Position numbers and translations under genes: made by a program. Below are positions 25,862 to 35,516 of a stretch of 64,000 bases of DNA, in pieces; positions within the stretch are counted from its first letter, which is position 1, and each line of letters begins with the position of its first letter. Origin of the DNA: JANLUX01 sp031366005 (GTDB lineage Bacteria; Bacteroidota; Bacteroidia; AKYH767-A; OLB10); contig JANLZB010000038.1 in assembly GCA_031366005.1 (NCBI GenBank), positions 68,658-132,657 on the forward strand, in the 5' to 3' direction. The notes under the pieces are model-generated. The model was not told where the DNA came from. It did not search any database and saw only the letters and a program-made list of their open reading frames with translations.

Positions 25862-28111
25862 ATGCGTTATCTCGTTACAGCTGCGCTTCCTTATGCAAAT
25901 GGTCCTCTTCACATTGGTCATATTGCAGGATGCTATTTGCCGGCTGATATTTATGTGCGTTACCTGCGACTGATCAATGAAGATGTAAAATTTATTTGTG
26001 GTTCAGATGAGCATGGTGTGCCGATCACAATCAAAGCGCGTAATGAAGGCGTAACTCCTCAACAGGTTGTAGATAAATATCACAGCATAATGAAAAATTC
26101 TTTTGCGGAGTTTGGAATTTCATTTGATATTTATTCGCGAACAACAAACAAAGTACATCACGAAACAGCGCAGGCATTTTTTAAAAAGCTGTATGATGAT
26201 AAAGTTTTTACAGAAGAAATTACGGAGCAATATTATGATGAGGAAGTAAAACAATTTTTGGCAGATCGCTATATTGAAGGTACTTGTCCTCGTTGTGGTT
26301 TTGCACGTGCTTATGGTGATCAGTGCGAGAACTGCGGTTCATCATTAAACCCCACTGATTTAATAAATCCTGTTTCAAAGCTGAGTGGTAAAGCGCCTGT
26401 GTTACGCAAAACAAAGAATTGGTTTTTGCCTTTAAACAAGTTTGAAAAGGATTTAAAAAAATGGATTGGCTCGCACCAGGAAGACTGGAAAGTAAATGTG
26501 TATGGTCAGTGTATGAGTTGGTTGAACACAGGATTGCAGCCGCGAGCAATGACGCGTGATCTTGATTGGGGTGTAAAAGTTCCGTTGCCTGATACAGAAG
26601 GAAAAGTATTAGACGTTTGGTTCGATGCACCGATTGGTTATATCTCTGCAACAAAGGAGCTTTTTGAAAAGGAGGCAGGAGGCAGGAAGCAGGAGGCAGG
26701 GGAAAATAAGTTGGCAATTGGCAGTGGGCAGTTGGCAAAAGAAAAAAAAGAAGAAGAAAATAAAACAAGTGAACAATTATCCGAGACGACTCCCCTCTCC
26801 TTTGGAGAGGGGCAAGGGGGAGAGGTCTGGGAGCAATATTGGAAACAACAACCCAACCCAAAAGATAATCCAAAGCTCATTCATTTTATTGGAAAGGATA
26901 ATATTGTTTTTCATTGTTTGATATTTCCTGCCATGTTGAATGCGCATGGTGATTATGTGTTGCCAACCAATGTTCCGGCTAATGAGTTTTTAAATCTGGA
27001 AGGAGATAAGATTTCCACTTCACGAAACTGGGCAGTGTGGCTGCACGAATATTTAATTGATTTCAAAGACAAGCAGGATGTGTTGCGTTATGTATTGTGT
27101 GCAACAGCACCCGAAACAAAAGATAATGATTTTACCTGGAGAGATTTTCAGGCGCGCAACAACAATGAGTTGGTAGCAGTGTTTGGAAATTTTGTTAACC
27201 GCACGTTAGTACTCACACAAAAATATTTTGAAGGGAAAGTTCCTCCACATCACAAACTGACAGATGCTGATCAGGAATGTATTTCTGCAATACAGGCAGC
27301 AAAAAGAAACATCAGTGACAGCATTGAGAAATTCCGTTTCCGTGAAGCGTTGAATGAGCTGATGACATTAGCTCGTGTAGGAAATAAATATTTAGCCGAC
27401 ACGGAACCGTGGAAAGTTTATAAAACAGATCCGCAACGTGTGGAAACAATATTATATATCGCTTTAGAAATAACAGCGTATCTCGCTGCATTATGCGAAC
27501 CGTTTCTGCCGCACACATCTGCAAGCTTATATACAATGCTCAATCTTGAAAAATTAAACTGGGCAAAAGATTTAAAAGGACAAATATTAAAACCCGGACA
27601 TGTAATGGGCGAAGTAAAATTATTGTTTGAAAAAATAGAAGATGAAATGATAGAGAAACAGGTGGATAAATTACATGCTTCGAAAGAAGTGAATGCAATT
27701 CAGGAGGCAGGAAGCAGGAAGCAGGAAGCAGTGGGAAACAAAGTGGACAAAATCACGAAAGACGATTCCCTCTCCTTGGGAGAGGGTAAGGTCTCTTACG
27801 ATGATTTCAGCAAGATGGATTTGCGTGTTGCAACAATAATTGCTGCAGAAAAAGTTGAGAAGGCAGATAAATTATTAAAGCTTACGCTTGATACAGGCAT
27901 TGACCAACGCACAGTGGTAAGTGGAATTGCATTGCATTATAAGCCGGAAGAAATTATAGGACAACGCGTGACATTGCTTGCAAATCTTGCACCGCGTAAA
28001 ATCCGTGGCATTGAATCAAAAGGAATGATTTTGATGGCAGAGAATGAAAAAGGAGAATTGTGTTTCATTGCTCCTACAAAAGATTTTGCTAATGGGAGTG
28101 GTATCAGTTAA
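25862..28111 (+). CDS. metG: Methionyl-tRNA synthetase with repeat-derived insertions
   Basis: A 749-residue class I synthetase. Features in order: PYANGPLHIGHIAG with HIGH (about 17-20), zinc knuckle CPRCGFARAYGDQCENCG (about 142-159), KISTSRN as the KMSKS equivalent (about 382-388), helical anticodon domain, and C-terminal EMAP/Trbp111-type tRNA-binding domain (MDLRVATIIAAEKVEKADKL onward). Two stretches have no counterpart in the family: about residues 270-323 and 613-643. Both are encoded by stacked dispersed repeats (see separate entries) and are rich in Glu, Lys, Gln and Gly. The frame is kept throughout, and the synthetase is presumably functional because no other metG is seen here. 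Confidence 0.96.
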   Translation: MRYLVTAALPYANGPLHIGHIAGCYLPADIYVRYLRLINEDVKFICGSDEHGVPITIKARNEGVTPQQVVDKYHSIMKNSFAEFGISFDIYSRTTNKVHHETAQAFFKKLYDDKVFTEEITEQYYDEEVKQFLADRYIEGTCPRCGFARAYGDQCENCGSSLNPTDLINPVSKLSGKAPVLRKTKNWFLPLNKFEKDLKKWIGSHQEDWKVNVYGQCMSWLNTGLQPRAMTRDLDWGVKVPLPDTEGKVLDVWFDAPIGYISATKELFEKEAGGRKQEAGENKLAIGSGQLAKEKKEEENKTSEQLSETTPLSFGEGQGGEVWEQYWKQQPNPKDNPKLIHFIGKDNIVFHCLIFPAMLNAHGDYVLPTNVPANEFLNLEGDKISTSRNWAVWLHEYLIDFKDKQDVLRYVLCATAPETKDNDFTWRDFQARNNNELVAVFGNFVNRTLVLTQKYFEGKVPPHHKLTDADQECISAIQAAKRNISDSIEKFRFREALNELMTLARVGNKYLADTEPWKVYKTDPQRVETILYIALEITAYLAALCEPFLPHTSASLYTMLNLEKLNWAKDLKGQILKPGHVMGEVKLLFEKIEDEMIEKQVDKLHASKEVNAIQEAGSRKQEAVGNKVDKITKDDSLSLGEGKVSYDDFSKMDLRVATIIAAEKVEKADKLLKLTLDTGIDQRTVVSGIALHYKPEEIIGQRVTLLANLAPRKIRGIESKGMILMAENEKGELCFIAPTKDFANGSGIS
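26671..26825 (+). repeat. Composite repeat insertion 1 in metG
   Basis: Three repeat types lie end to end inside the coding frame: tandem GGCAGGA/AGGCAGGAAGC units (26671-26703), a TTGGCAATTGGCAGT unit (26711-26738) also present at 40907-40978, and a palindromic CCCCTCTCC-TTT-GGAGAGGGG unit (26789-26825). They encode the extra loop EAGGRKQEAGE through LSFGEGQGGE before the conserved segment with HFIGKDNIVFH. Confidence 0.85.
27702..27790 (+). repeat. Composite repeat insertion 2 in metG
   Basis: Tandem AGGAGGCAGGAAGC-type units (27702-27732) are followed after 31 bases by a CCCTCTCC-TTGGG-AGAGGG palindrome (27767-27786). They encode QEAGSRKQEAVG and SLSLGEGK in the linker between the anticodon domain and the C-terminal tRNA-binding domain. 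Confidence 0.85.
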
Positions 28112-28150
28112 GAGCGAATTAATTTTTTTCAAGCTCCTTCAAATCCAAAT

Positions 28151-28204
28151 AAGTTGAATAGTTAATAGACAGAAATATTTTTTTGTCTATTAACTATTCA
28201 ACTT
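28151..28204. terminator. Hairpin between convergent genes
   Basis: A perfect 21-base-pair inverted repeat (left arm AAGTTGAATAGTTAATAGAC plus A, right arm its inverse) with a 12-base T-rich loop. A short T run (ACTTTTTT) follows on the plus strand, 40 bases past the metG stop. The long minus-strand gene ends 21 bases to the right. It is AT-rich, so it could equally be another dispersed palindrome acting as terminator. Confidence 0.7.
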
Positions 28205-28224
28205 ACTTTTTTGATTAACAAGTT

Positions 28225-31197
28225 TTAATTCTTCACAATTCTTAAAACAGCATTTCCGTTTTCAGTTATCACATGCACAAAATACAACCCTGTTGCACCA
28301 TGAATATTCTCAATAATATTACTTGTTGAATGAGGTTGCTTTTGTGAAATTACCTGTCCGAATACATTGCAAACTTTTATATCCACATCATGATAAATTT
28401 TCCCCAAGTCAATATTAAAAGTTCCGTTATTGGGATTTGGATAAATATTAGCGCTCAATCCATTGCCTGAATTTTCTTTTATTCCAACTACATCAACAAG
28501 CGTGTGTGCAACATTAGTTGCTACAGGAAGATTGTAATCAAAATAAATATAAGCAGAATTATTTATCGTGTTTCCAATCGTAAGCGTGTTCTGTGGCTTA
28601 ATTTTATAGGCAATATAACCATGACTTGCTGTTTCATTTACATTACTGTCAGGAAGATTGATATTGTTAAACTGCCATTTTAAAATATTTCCATCTGTTA
28701 TTGTGAGGTTGTAAGGATGGCTCGCACTTTCCATTTCTAAACTGTTCCAGTTAAGATTTGTACTCAAAGTATCTTTTACTATTACTGTAAATGCTGTATC
28801 TGTTCCGGTATTCTGAAACCGGATGAGATAATGTAAATACTCTCCACTATTTACTTGTGTAGGAGTTATAGATGGTCCTCCAAGCATTGTTTTATCATTG
28901 GGATCAAAGGAGCCAGCAATATCTTGAGTAATTATCATTCCATTATCTGATGGAATACTGTCAGACGTTATAGGATAAATAAATGCTATCAGACCTATTG
29001 TATCACCAATGTTTAAGAAAGGGGTTGCCGCATTGTGCAAACGGACATTTAAAATCCTGGTTTCGTTCGGGGAAAGATTGTAATAATTAAAAACAAGAGT
29101 GTTGGCTATTATGCTACTTGTTCCAATGGATGAGCTTACATAGGTTTGATTATTATTAATTATAAAATAAATATTTCCGGTAATTGTTAATGTGCCCACA
29201 TTCGAATAAATCAACTCGTAAGTCCCATCAAAACCTGGAACTGCATTAGTGGTAGGTATAAGGCTAATCTTCAAATCTTGTATGCCTGGTATAGGTGCCA
29301 ATGCAAAATTTACTGTATCAATATTATTGTAAGTTGCAAAGGTGGAAGCATGTTGTGTAGGATTTGAAATATAATAATGAAGGTTTGGTAAGAAAGTAGT
29401 ACTCGTACCTGTATCTAATGAGTTTTCAAAGTATCCATTATTATCCGTCATGCTTGAATAGGTCAAATTATTACCTGTTGATTGAACTTTTAAATGTTTA
29501 TAAGCGGATTCATTATTATCCCAAATACCATTCTGATTAATGTCAATGAAGCAATGTCCGGAAATTGTATTGGAGTATATCCTGGAAAAAACTCTTGCAT
29601 AAATAATGTCACTTGGACTAAGCAGATTATTTGACATCTGAGTAGCATTATCAGATAACGAATGCCCCGGTGCAGGATCACGTTGATAAACAATATGAAC
29701 ATCCTTATCTACAAAGGATGCAACGCTGGGCCACACAGCTTCCTGAAAATCTCCATCCGGAGAAGGGTTTAATGTGTAGGGTGATGTCCATGTTAAACCG
29801 CCATCAGTAGAAGAAATCAAAAAGATATGCCGAAAAGATTCTTGCCATGCAGTGGTATCTGCTCTTTCATCAAGCGCAGAATAAGCTATATAAATATTAT
29901 TGCTGCTGTCAATACCGATGGAGGGCTGTGCGCATAAACCAACATTGTATAAACCCACTCCCGGATCAGTAGTGTCCATAGGATTAGTAGCCACATCTAT
30001 AAAACCATTGCCATTGAAATCTTCTGCTGAAGCTATAATAGCAGGAGCTGTCATACCTTCTCTCCAATAATATAGGCCAGTGTTATCAAGAGGGTAATAA
30101 CTTACTTCAGTGTTGCCGGAATCTTCTGAAACAAACATGTGACTGAATGAAACATGGCAAATATTCCCTGTATCAATTATTACAGTTACATCACCTGCAT
30201 TACTAGAAACTAATTCACCTATTCCATCTCCGGTTGTATCTGTGTTCATAGTGTTCGGATTATATATCGATCCGAGAGGAAAAGGAAGGATAACAGTCCG
30301 TACCCAGGATATTCCACCATCAATAGATTTTAAAAGAACTACATCATTAGTAAACCCGCCAATTACAATCGCTACAACATCACCGCGCGCATCAATATGA
30401 TAATCTTCAGCTCCTACGCCATACATGAAAGTTGAATCGGTACCGGGAATTTGTATGTGATCATCCACCCATGTAATTCCTCCATCCGTTGAACGGCTAT
30501 AAGTAAGGGGGTCGTTTTGCCCTAAAATGGGTACAGTCTCCATTCCTTGTGAGTTTGTTATAACATGCAATGTATTTCCTGTGCTACCACCAGCAGCAAA
30601 ACGTGGCCATAAATCTTGCTGAATCGGAAATAATGCCCAATTTCCTACTGTATCCTTAGTCCATGATCCTGTTCCTTTAATAAATCTTTTAGCTAATGTT
30701 ATTCCTGAATCACCATGTGCAACTATAAATTCTCCAGCTTGGGTTATGTCAATATTAGGAAAAGCTCCAGATGTATCAAGAGAATTCATTGGGGGAGGAA
30801 GCCAAGCTGTTCCATTATAATAGTTGTAGCCTGTGTTACTTTTATCAGGTAAACCACCTGGATTAACCTGTGTCCAAACTGCCGAAATTGTTCCATCACC
30901 ATTATTTGAAACACGATTTCCAACACTCTTATTACTTTGTAAATCATAAATGGTTCTGCCAATTAGAGTTTCCGTTAAAGTTGATGAAATCTTCTGCTCT
31001 CCAATTTCAGTAGAGGGGGATTGCATTTTCTTTCTCTTGGAAATAACATCTTGGATTGAACAAGCCATTTGCGCTTTCATTGTTTTCATTTTAACTGATG
31101 CTGGTTTACTTTTTATAGCAGTAGAGTGATTTAAAGTTTTTGTGTAAGCAGAAAGGCTAATGTTTACTGTTAAAATAAAGAGTAGTAGTTTTTTCAT
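28225..31197 (-). CDS. Large BNR-type T9SS-sorted secreted protein
   Basis: A 990-residue protein from the ATG at 31197 (MKKLLLFILTVNISLSAYT, a signal peptide); the upstream start at 31218 adds seven residues ahead of it. The first half has sialidase-like BNR turns (SRSTDGGITWVDD, KSIDGGISWVRT, SSTDGGLTWTSP) forming a propeller. Then come a short SdrD-B-like segment (CFIDINQNGIWDNNES) and a DUF11-like domain (YLIRFQNTGTDTAF, IYFDYNLPVATN). The tail has ANIYPNPNNGTFN and ends AVLRIVKN, the T9SS type A signal. Catalytic sialidase residues are not evident, so it is probably a structural or binding surface protein. Confidence 0.85.
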   Translation of the reverse strand: MKKLLLFILTVNISLSAYTKTLNHSTAIKSKPASVKMKTMKAQMACSIQDVISKRKKMQSPSTEIGEQKISSTLTETLIGRTIYDLQSNKSVGNRVSNNGDGTISAVWTQVNPGGLPDKSNTGYNYYNGTAWLPPPMNSLDTSGAFPNIDITQAGEFIVAHGDSGITLAKRFIKGTGSWTKDTVGNWALFPIQQDLWPRFAAGGSTGNTLHVITNSQGMETVPILGQNDPLTYSRSTDGGITWVDDHIQIPGTDSTFMYGVGAEDYHIDARGDVVAIVIGGFTNDVVLLKSIDGGISWVRTVILPFPLGSIYNPNTMNTDTTGDGIGELVSSNAGDVTVIIDTGNICHVSFSHMFVSEDSGNTEVSYYPLDNTGLYYWREGMTAPAIIASAEDFNGNGFIDVATNPMDTTDPGVGLYNVGLCAQPSIGIDSSNNIYIAYSALDERADTTAWQESFRHIFLISSTDGGLTWTSPYTLNPSPDGDFQEAVWPSVASFVDKDVHIVYQRDPAPGHSLSDNATQMSNNLLSPSDIIYARVFSRIYSNTISGHCFIDINQNGIWDNNESAYKHLKVQSTGNNLTYSSMTDNNGYFENSLDTGTSTTFLPNLHYYISNPTQHASTFATYNNIDTVNFALAPIPGIQDLKISLIPTTNAVPGFDGTYELIYSNVGTLTITGNIYFIINNNQTYVSSSIGTSSIIANTLVFNYYNLSPNETRILNVRLHNAATPFLNIGDTIGLIAFIYPITSDSIPSDNGMIITQDIAGSFDPNDKTMLGGPSITPTQVNSGEYLHYLIRFQNTGTDTAFTVIVKDTLSTNLNWNSLEMESASHPYNLTITDGNILKWQFNNINLPDSNVNETASHGYIAYKIKPQNTLTIGNTINNSAYIYFDYNLPVATNVAHTLVDVVGIKENSGNGLSANIYPNPNNGTFNIDLGKIYHDVDIKVCNVFGQVISQKQPHSTSNIIENIHGATGLYFVHVITENGNAVLRIVKN

Positions 31198-31364
31198 GAT
31201 TAAGTAGATTAAGAACATATCAAATGTAATCTCTTTTGATGCAGTTCAGTACTGAACGTGTAATTGCAGTGTCATATTAGCAAATCGCATCAATAAAAAA
31301 TTTCTTTCTTGCCTATGTTTGTTGCAAGTGATCAGCGTACATTAGCAATCAATTGTATTTGAAA

Positions 31365-31703
31365 ATGACATCTTTTTCCATCGCTCCTTACCGTCACGAT
31401 CTTGAAATAATTCGTGATACGATTGCGCAGATAAAAAAGGATTTGAGCATTTTTGATTTGGATATTGTTTTTAGCGGTAACGAAAAAACTGCTTATCGCG
31501 AAGTGAAAGATCAGCTAATTATTCTATTCAGAGATTTATTAACCCGTGATGCTGAAAAAGTTTTTAATCTGCTTTACAGAATTGATGTTTCAGAAAACAA
31601 AGTGAAGGAAGCGCCTTCTTCAGTTGCCTTTGAAGAATACATTGCAGAACTGGTTCTTGAACGTGAATTGCTAAAAGTGGTAATGAGAAAGTTGAACCCA
31701 TAA
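31365..31703 (+). CDS. Hypothetical helical protein
   Basis: A 112-residue soluble protein from ATG at 31365 (MTSFSIAPYRHDLEIIRDTI); a TTG at 31353 is less likely. Predominantly helical, with KEAPSSVAFEEYIAELVLERELLKVVMRKL at its end written here only in part as the conserved-looking tail. No motif recognised. It has its own space between the large secreted protein (divergent) and the S41 protease. Confidence 0.6.
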   Translation: MTSFSIAPYRHDLEIIRDTIAQIKKDLSIFDLDIVFSGNEKTAYREVKDQLIILFRDLLTRDAEKVFNLLYRIDVSENKVKEAPSSVAFEEYIAELVLERELLKVVMRKLNP

Positions 31704-31780
31704 CTCTTTCCTTAATTTCCTCAATTACCTAATACCTATGACTAATGCCTCATACAATATTCCATCCGCATTTAAGTTTT

Positions 31781-31788
31781 TATCTTTG
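31781..31788 (+). promoter_or_regulatory. Promoter -7 box for the S41 protease gene
   Basis: TATCTTTG fits the Bacteroidota -7 consensus TAnnTTTG and lies 43 bases before the ATG at 31832. No clear TTTG -33 box is seen at the expected distance. Confidence 0.45.
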
Positions 31789-31831
31789 ACTCGCAGAAAA
31801 TTTATGATTCCTTGTTAAAATATTTGTTTGA

Positions 31832-33517
31832 ATGAAAAAATTGCGTAAGCCATTACTATTGTTATCCGTCTGCCTGGTATTTATCCTCAGCGTTGGATTT
31901 GTAGATGATTATTTTGAGATCAGTAAACAGCTTGATATTTTCTCCAATGTTTACAAAACCGTAAACCAGCTTTATGTTGATGAAGTTAAGCCAGGTCAGT
32001 TATTAAAAAACGGTATTGATGGCATGTTAAAGAACCTAGATCCTTACACTAATTATTATCCTGAATCAGAAATTGAAGATTACAGGATGAAACATGTAAG
32101 CACAGAGTATGGTGGATTAGGCGCTTCTTCTTTCAGACGTGGTGACAGTATCGTGATTGCTGATGTGTATGAAGGATTTGCTGCGCACAAAGCCGACCTG
32201 CGGGCTGGAGATATTTTGCTGGAGGTAAATGGTCGTCCTTTAAAAGGATTGGCTCCTGACCAGGTGGATGATTTGATGAAAGGACAGAGCGGAACTACCA
32301 TCCGCGTTAAGGTTGGAAGACCAGGAGTTGCCCAGCCCATCGAAAAAACCATTATGCGCGAAGAAATTAAAATCAATAACGTTCCCTATTACGGAATGAT
32401 TAATGACAGCATCGGATACATCAAGCTGGATAAGTTTTTACAAAACTGTTACAGCGAAATGCGTGAAGCGTTTACAGAACTCAAGAAAAATCCAAAATTA
32501 AAATCGCTTGTGTTTGATTTACGTGGCAACGGTGGAGGATTGCTCGAAGAGTCAGTGAATATTTTAAACTTATGGATTCCCAAAGGAACACTGTTAGTTA
32601 AGCAGGTTGGTAAGATACAAGGCTCCACCAATACCTATGCAGCCAAGGTAGATGCCATGGATTCTGACATACCAATTGCAGTGCTGATAGATCGTGGCTC
32701 TGCTTCCGCCAGTGAAATCACTTCGGGCAATTTCCAGGATTTAGATCGTGCAGTGATTATTGGTCAGCGAAGTTTTGGAAAAGGATTGGTACAACAAACC
32801 AAACCATTAAGTTATAATACCCAGGTAAAAATTACGGTAGCAAAATATTTTACCGCAAGCGGACGATGCGTTCAGGCACTTAATTATGCTTCGCGACATG
32901 AGGACGGAAGTGTGGATCATGTTCCTGATTCACTTATGAAACCATTTAATACTTTACATCAACGGGTTGTATATGATGGAAGTGGTGTGTATCCTGATCG
33001 TTATATCGAACCTCCCATCACAGCAAACATCACCAGTAGTTTAGCTAAGAAGTTGTTGCTTTTTGATTATGCAACTTATTACCGCAATCACCATGATTCA
33101 ATTCCGGGAGCACGACAATTTAAATTAACAGATGCAGATTATAATGACTTCATTAAATTTCTTGCTGATAAAGATTATGACTACAGCACTGATTCAGAAA
33201 AAAATCTTGAAGAATTAAAAGTGATTGCCACCAAGGATAAATATTTTGACAACATTAAAACTGAATTTGAAAAATTAGGTCAGAAATTAAAGCATGATAA
33301 AAACGCTGACTTAATTAAATTCAAACCTGAAATAAAACTACTGCTCGAAAAAGAAATTGTTGCACGCTATTATTTTCAAAAAGGACGTTATGAATATTCT
33401 TTCAATAATGATCCTGTTGTTGCAGATGCAATTTTAGTTTTAAATAATCCTACGCTTTATGCAAGCATTTTAAAAGGCGAAGGAGAGTACAAAGTGATTG
33501 GTAAACCGAAGAAATAA
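31832..33517 (+). CDS. S41-family C-terminal processing protease
   Basis: A 561-residue tail-specific protease. Signal/anchor segment PLLLLSVCLVFILSVGFVDD at the start, a PDZ domain (about 90-180, GGLGASSFRRGD, AHKADLRAGDILLEVNG), then the S41 core with DRGSASASEI (nucleophile Ser near 290) and GQRSFGKGLVQQ (Lys near 315), the Ser-Lys dyad. A long C-terminal helical extension follows. It should cut periplasmic proteins at their C-termini, with roles in envelope quality control. Single gene. Confidence 0.92.
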   Translation: MKKLRKPLLLLSVCLVFILSVGFVDDYFEISKQLDIFSNVYKTVNQLYVDEVKPGQLLKNGIDGMLKNLDPYTNYYPESEIEDYRMKHVSTEYGGLGASSFRRGDSIVIADVYEGFAAHKADLRAGDILLEVNGRPLKGLAPDQVDDLMKGQSGTTIRVKVGRPGVAQPIEKTIMREEIKINNVPYYGMINDSIGYIKLDKFLQNCYSEMREAFTELKKNPKLKSLVFDLRGNGGGLLEESVNILNLWIPKGTLLVKQVGKIQGSTNTYAAKVDAMDSDIPIAVLIDRGSASASEITSGNFQDLDRAVIIGQRSFGKGLVQQTKPLSYNTQVKITVAKYFTASGRCVQALNYASRHEDGSVDHVPDSLMKPFNTLHQRVVYDGSGVYPDRYIEPPITANITSSLAKKLLLFDYATYYRNHHDSIPGARQFKLTDADYNDFIKFLADKDYDYSTDSEKNLEELKVIATKDKYFDNIKTEFEKLGQKLKHDKNADLIKFKPEIKLLLEKEIVARYYFQKGRYEYSFNNDPVVADAILVLNNPTLYASILKGEGEYKVIGKPKK

Positions 33518-33564
33518 GTTTTGCTCTACTAATTCTTTTTCAATGTATGTTTTGCTAAGCAATT

Positions 33565-33888
33565 TTATTTTTCAATTAAATACGCTTTGGATTTTTGAAG
33601 ATTACCTGCTTGCGCTTTAAATGAGGGAATAAATAATTTGAGTTCTTCTATTTTACTCGAAGAACTATGCAACACGGCAATAGTGATTTTATATTTTGAA
33701 ATATTTTGTTGAAACATCAGATTCTTATCAATCGTCAATAATAAATCAAAGCCATTTTCAACTCATAAGCTTAACAATTTTCCATTTTTAACTCCACTCC
33801 AACCCATCTCGGTAACGGTAAAAACCTCGTATTCACGCAGAAAATTTTTTAGCCTTTTGGTGACGCACTCGTCAAGTAAAATTTTCAC
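33565..33888 (-). pseudogene. DUF5615 PIN-like toxin with in-frame stop
   Basis: From the GTG at 33888 the frame reads VKILLDECVTKRLKNFL and VFTVTEMGWSGVKNGKLLSL, then TGA (33763-33765, codon 42). It continues without shift as VENGFDLLLTIDKNLMFQQN to KAYLIEK and TAA at 33565. The whole is the length (107 codons) and motif order of DUF5615 PIN-like toxins paired with DUF433 antitoxins: LLDE, WSG-KNG, LLTIDKN. One substitution to TGA breaks it. The GTG overlaps the antitoxin stop as GTGA. Confidence 0.85.
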
Positions 33889-34103
33889 AATTTGTTGGGC
33901 TTTTCTTCAATAAGCCGTTGTGACATTTCAAGCACTCCGATTACCTGTTCTTTACGTACCGAATCGAAATCGCTCAGAAAGGTTTCAATAGTATCACCTG
34001 ACTCCAAATAATCAAATAGATTTTTAATCGGTACACGGGTTCCAAAAAAAACAGGAGTACCTCCTAAAATTTCAGGGTCTATGTTCACAATTTGTGTTTC
34101 CAT
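33885..34103 (-). CDS. DUF433 antitoxin
   Basis: A 72-residue DUF433 protein: DPEILGGTPVFFGTRVPIKNL followed by YLESGDTIETFL and a C-terminal helix, the family's winged-helix DNA-binding pattern. Normally it neutralises the DUF5615 nuclease encoded directly downstream, which here carries a stop codon. CAAATTTA at 34121-34128 is, on the minus strand, TAAATTTG, a plausible -7 box. Confidence 0.85.
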   Translation of the reverse strand: METQIVNIDPEILGGTPVFFGTRVPIKNLFDYLESGDTIETFLSDFDSVRKEQVIGVLEMSQRLIEEKPNKL

Positions 34104-34172
34104 GATTTTTTTTATACACTCAAATTTACAAAGGATATATATAACATTATTAATGCAGAGTTAATTGAGGAA

Positions 34173-35417
34173 TTAATTTCTTTCCGGAAAATTAATCTTG
34201 AGATAATTCATCACTACATCAGTTGCACCTTTTCTGCTTTCAATGTATCGTTTGTTTTTTTTACTGATTTCTTTTCTGCGCTCCACATCTTCTTTTAAAT
34301 CTTTTACAATCCTTATCAATTCTGTATCGTCATTGATTACAAAAGCTCCTTGTTGATTTACAAGATCGTTTGCTTCATGAAATTTTTTATAGTTAGGTCC
34401 GAAGATTACAGCAGCACCGTATGCGATTGCTTCCAGGGTGTTGTGTATTCCTGCGCCAAACCCTCCTCCGACATAAGTTATATCTGCATAAGAATATAAG
34501 CGGCTTAACATACCAATGTTGTCAATTATCAAAACATCACATTGAGCAGCGTCCTCTTTATTAATATCTGAATAAAGCAGACACTTTTTTTTCAATGAAC
34601 GAGATAAAGTCCTGATATGATGAGGATGGATTTCATGCGGAGCAATGATAAATTTTATTGCTTCACTTTGATTAATCAATTCAACCAATAATTTCTCATC
34701 TGCATGCCAGGTACTTCCTGCAATAAAAAGAAATAGATTGTTTTTAAATTTTTCAATCCCAGGTATTGCCTGTGCATTGCGGCTGTTTTGATAAACGCGG
34801 TCAAAACGTGTATCACCGCTAACGGATACATGAGCCAGTTCATGCTGATACAATAATTCTAATGATTGCTGGTTTTGCACAAATAAATGTGTGAATCTTT
34901 TCAAAATGTTCTTAAAGAAATTTCCATAAGGCTTAAAATAAATTTGTGAAGGACGAAATATTGCTGCTATGCTAAAGACAGGAATTTTATTGTCGTGCAA
35001 TTCTTTAATATAAAAATGCCAGAAATCGTACTTTACAAAAAACGCCATTGACGGCTGCACAGTTTTCACAAACCATTTACTGTGCGATGGTCCGTCAATC
35101 GGAAGGTAAAAAACATAGTCAACGCTCGGTTCATTTTTTTTATTCTCATATCCTGAAGGAGAAAAAAATGTGAGTACAATTTTATGATCCGGATAAACAT
35201 CGTGTAAAGCATTAAGCACCGGTTTGCCTTGTTCAAATTCACCTAAGGAAGGACAATGAAACCAGATGCGTTTTTCTCCCGGCTGCAATGTGTTTTCAAC
35301 GTGCTTAAAAAGCCCAATCCTTCCTTTAATAAATCTTGCAGCTTTTTTATTGAAAAAAGAAAAAAAAGTTAAAGCAATACCATACGATTTAAGAGCAAAG
35401 TAATACAGGATCCACAT
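34173..35417 (-). CDS. waaA: Kdo transferase
   Basis: A 414-residue 3-deoxy-D-manno-octulosonic acid transferase, which adds Kdo to lipid A precursors at the inner membrane. N-terminal hydrophobic segment, then IWFHCPSLGEFEQGKPVL (family acceptor-domain block), LTFFSPSGYE, a GSTWHADE segment near 225 and VGGGFGAGIHNTLEAIAYG near 320, the CMP-Kdo-binding region. Usual length. It lies between two toxin-antitoxin loci, both on the same strand. Confidence 0.93.
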   Translation of the reverse strand: MWILYYFALKSYGIALTFFSFFNKKAARFIKGRIGLFKHVENTLQPGEKRIWFHCPSLGEFEQGKPVLNALHDVYPDHKIVLTFFSPSGYENKKNEPSVDYVFYLPIDGPSHSKWFVKTVQPSMAFFVKYDFWHFYIKELHDNKIPVFSIAAIFRPSQIYFKPYGNFFKNILKRFTHLFVQNQQSLELLYQHELAHVSVSGDTRFDRVYQNSRNAQAIPGIEKFKNNLFLFIAGSTWHADEKLLVELINQSEAIKFIIAPHEIHPHHIRTLSRSLKKKCLLYSDINKEDAAQCDVLIIDNIGMLSRLYSYADITYVGGGFGAGIHNTLEAIAYGAAVIFGPNYKKFHEANDLVNQQGAFVINDDTELIRIVKDLKEDVERRKEISKKNKRYIESRKGATDVVMNYLKINFPERN

Positions 35418-35516
35418 AAAGTTATTGAAATATTATTCTTTCTAAATTCAATAAAGTGGCTAAATGTAGAGAACCAGTACTAAAAGCGGAATGAGGGAAA
35501 TGCGGTTTACCATAAT

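Noticed and set aside
26220..26880. Long minus-strand frames inside metG
   Set aside because: They run across the repeats and the metG frame has complete catalytic motifs; these are shadows.
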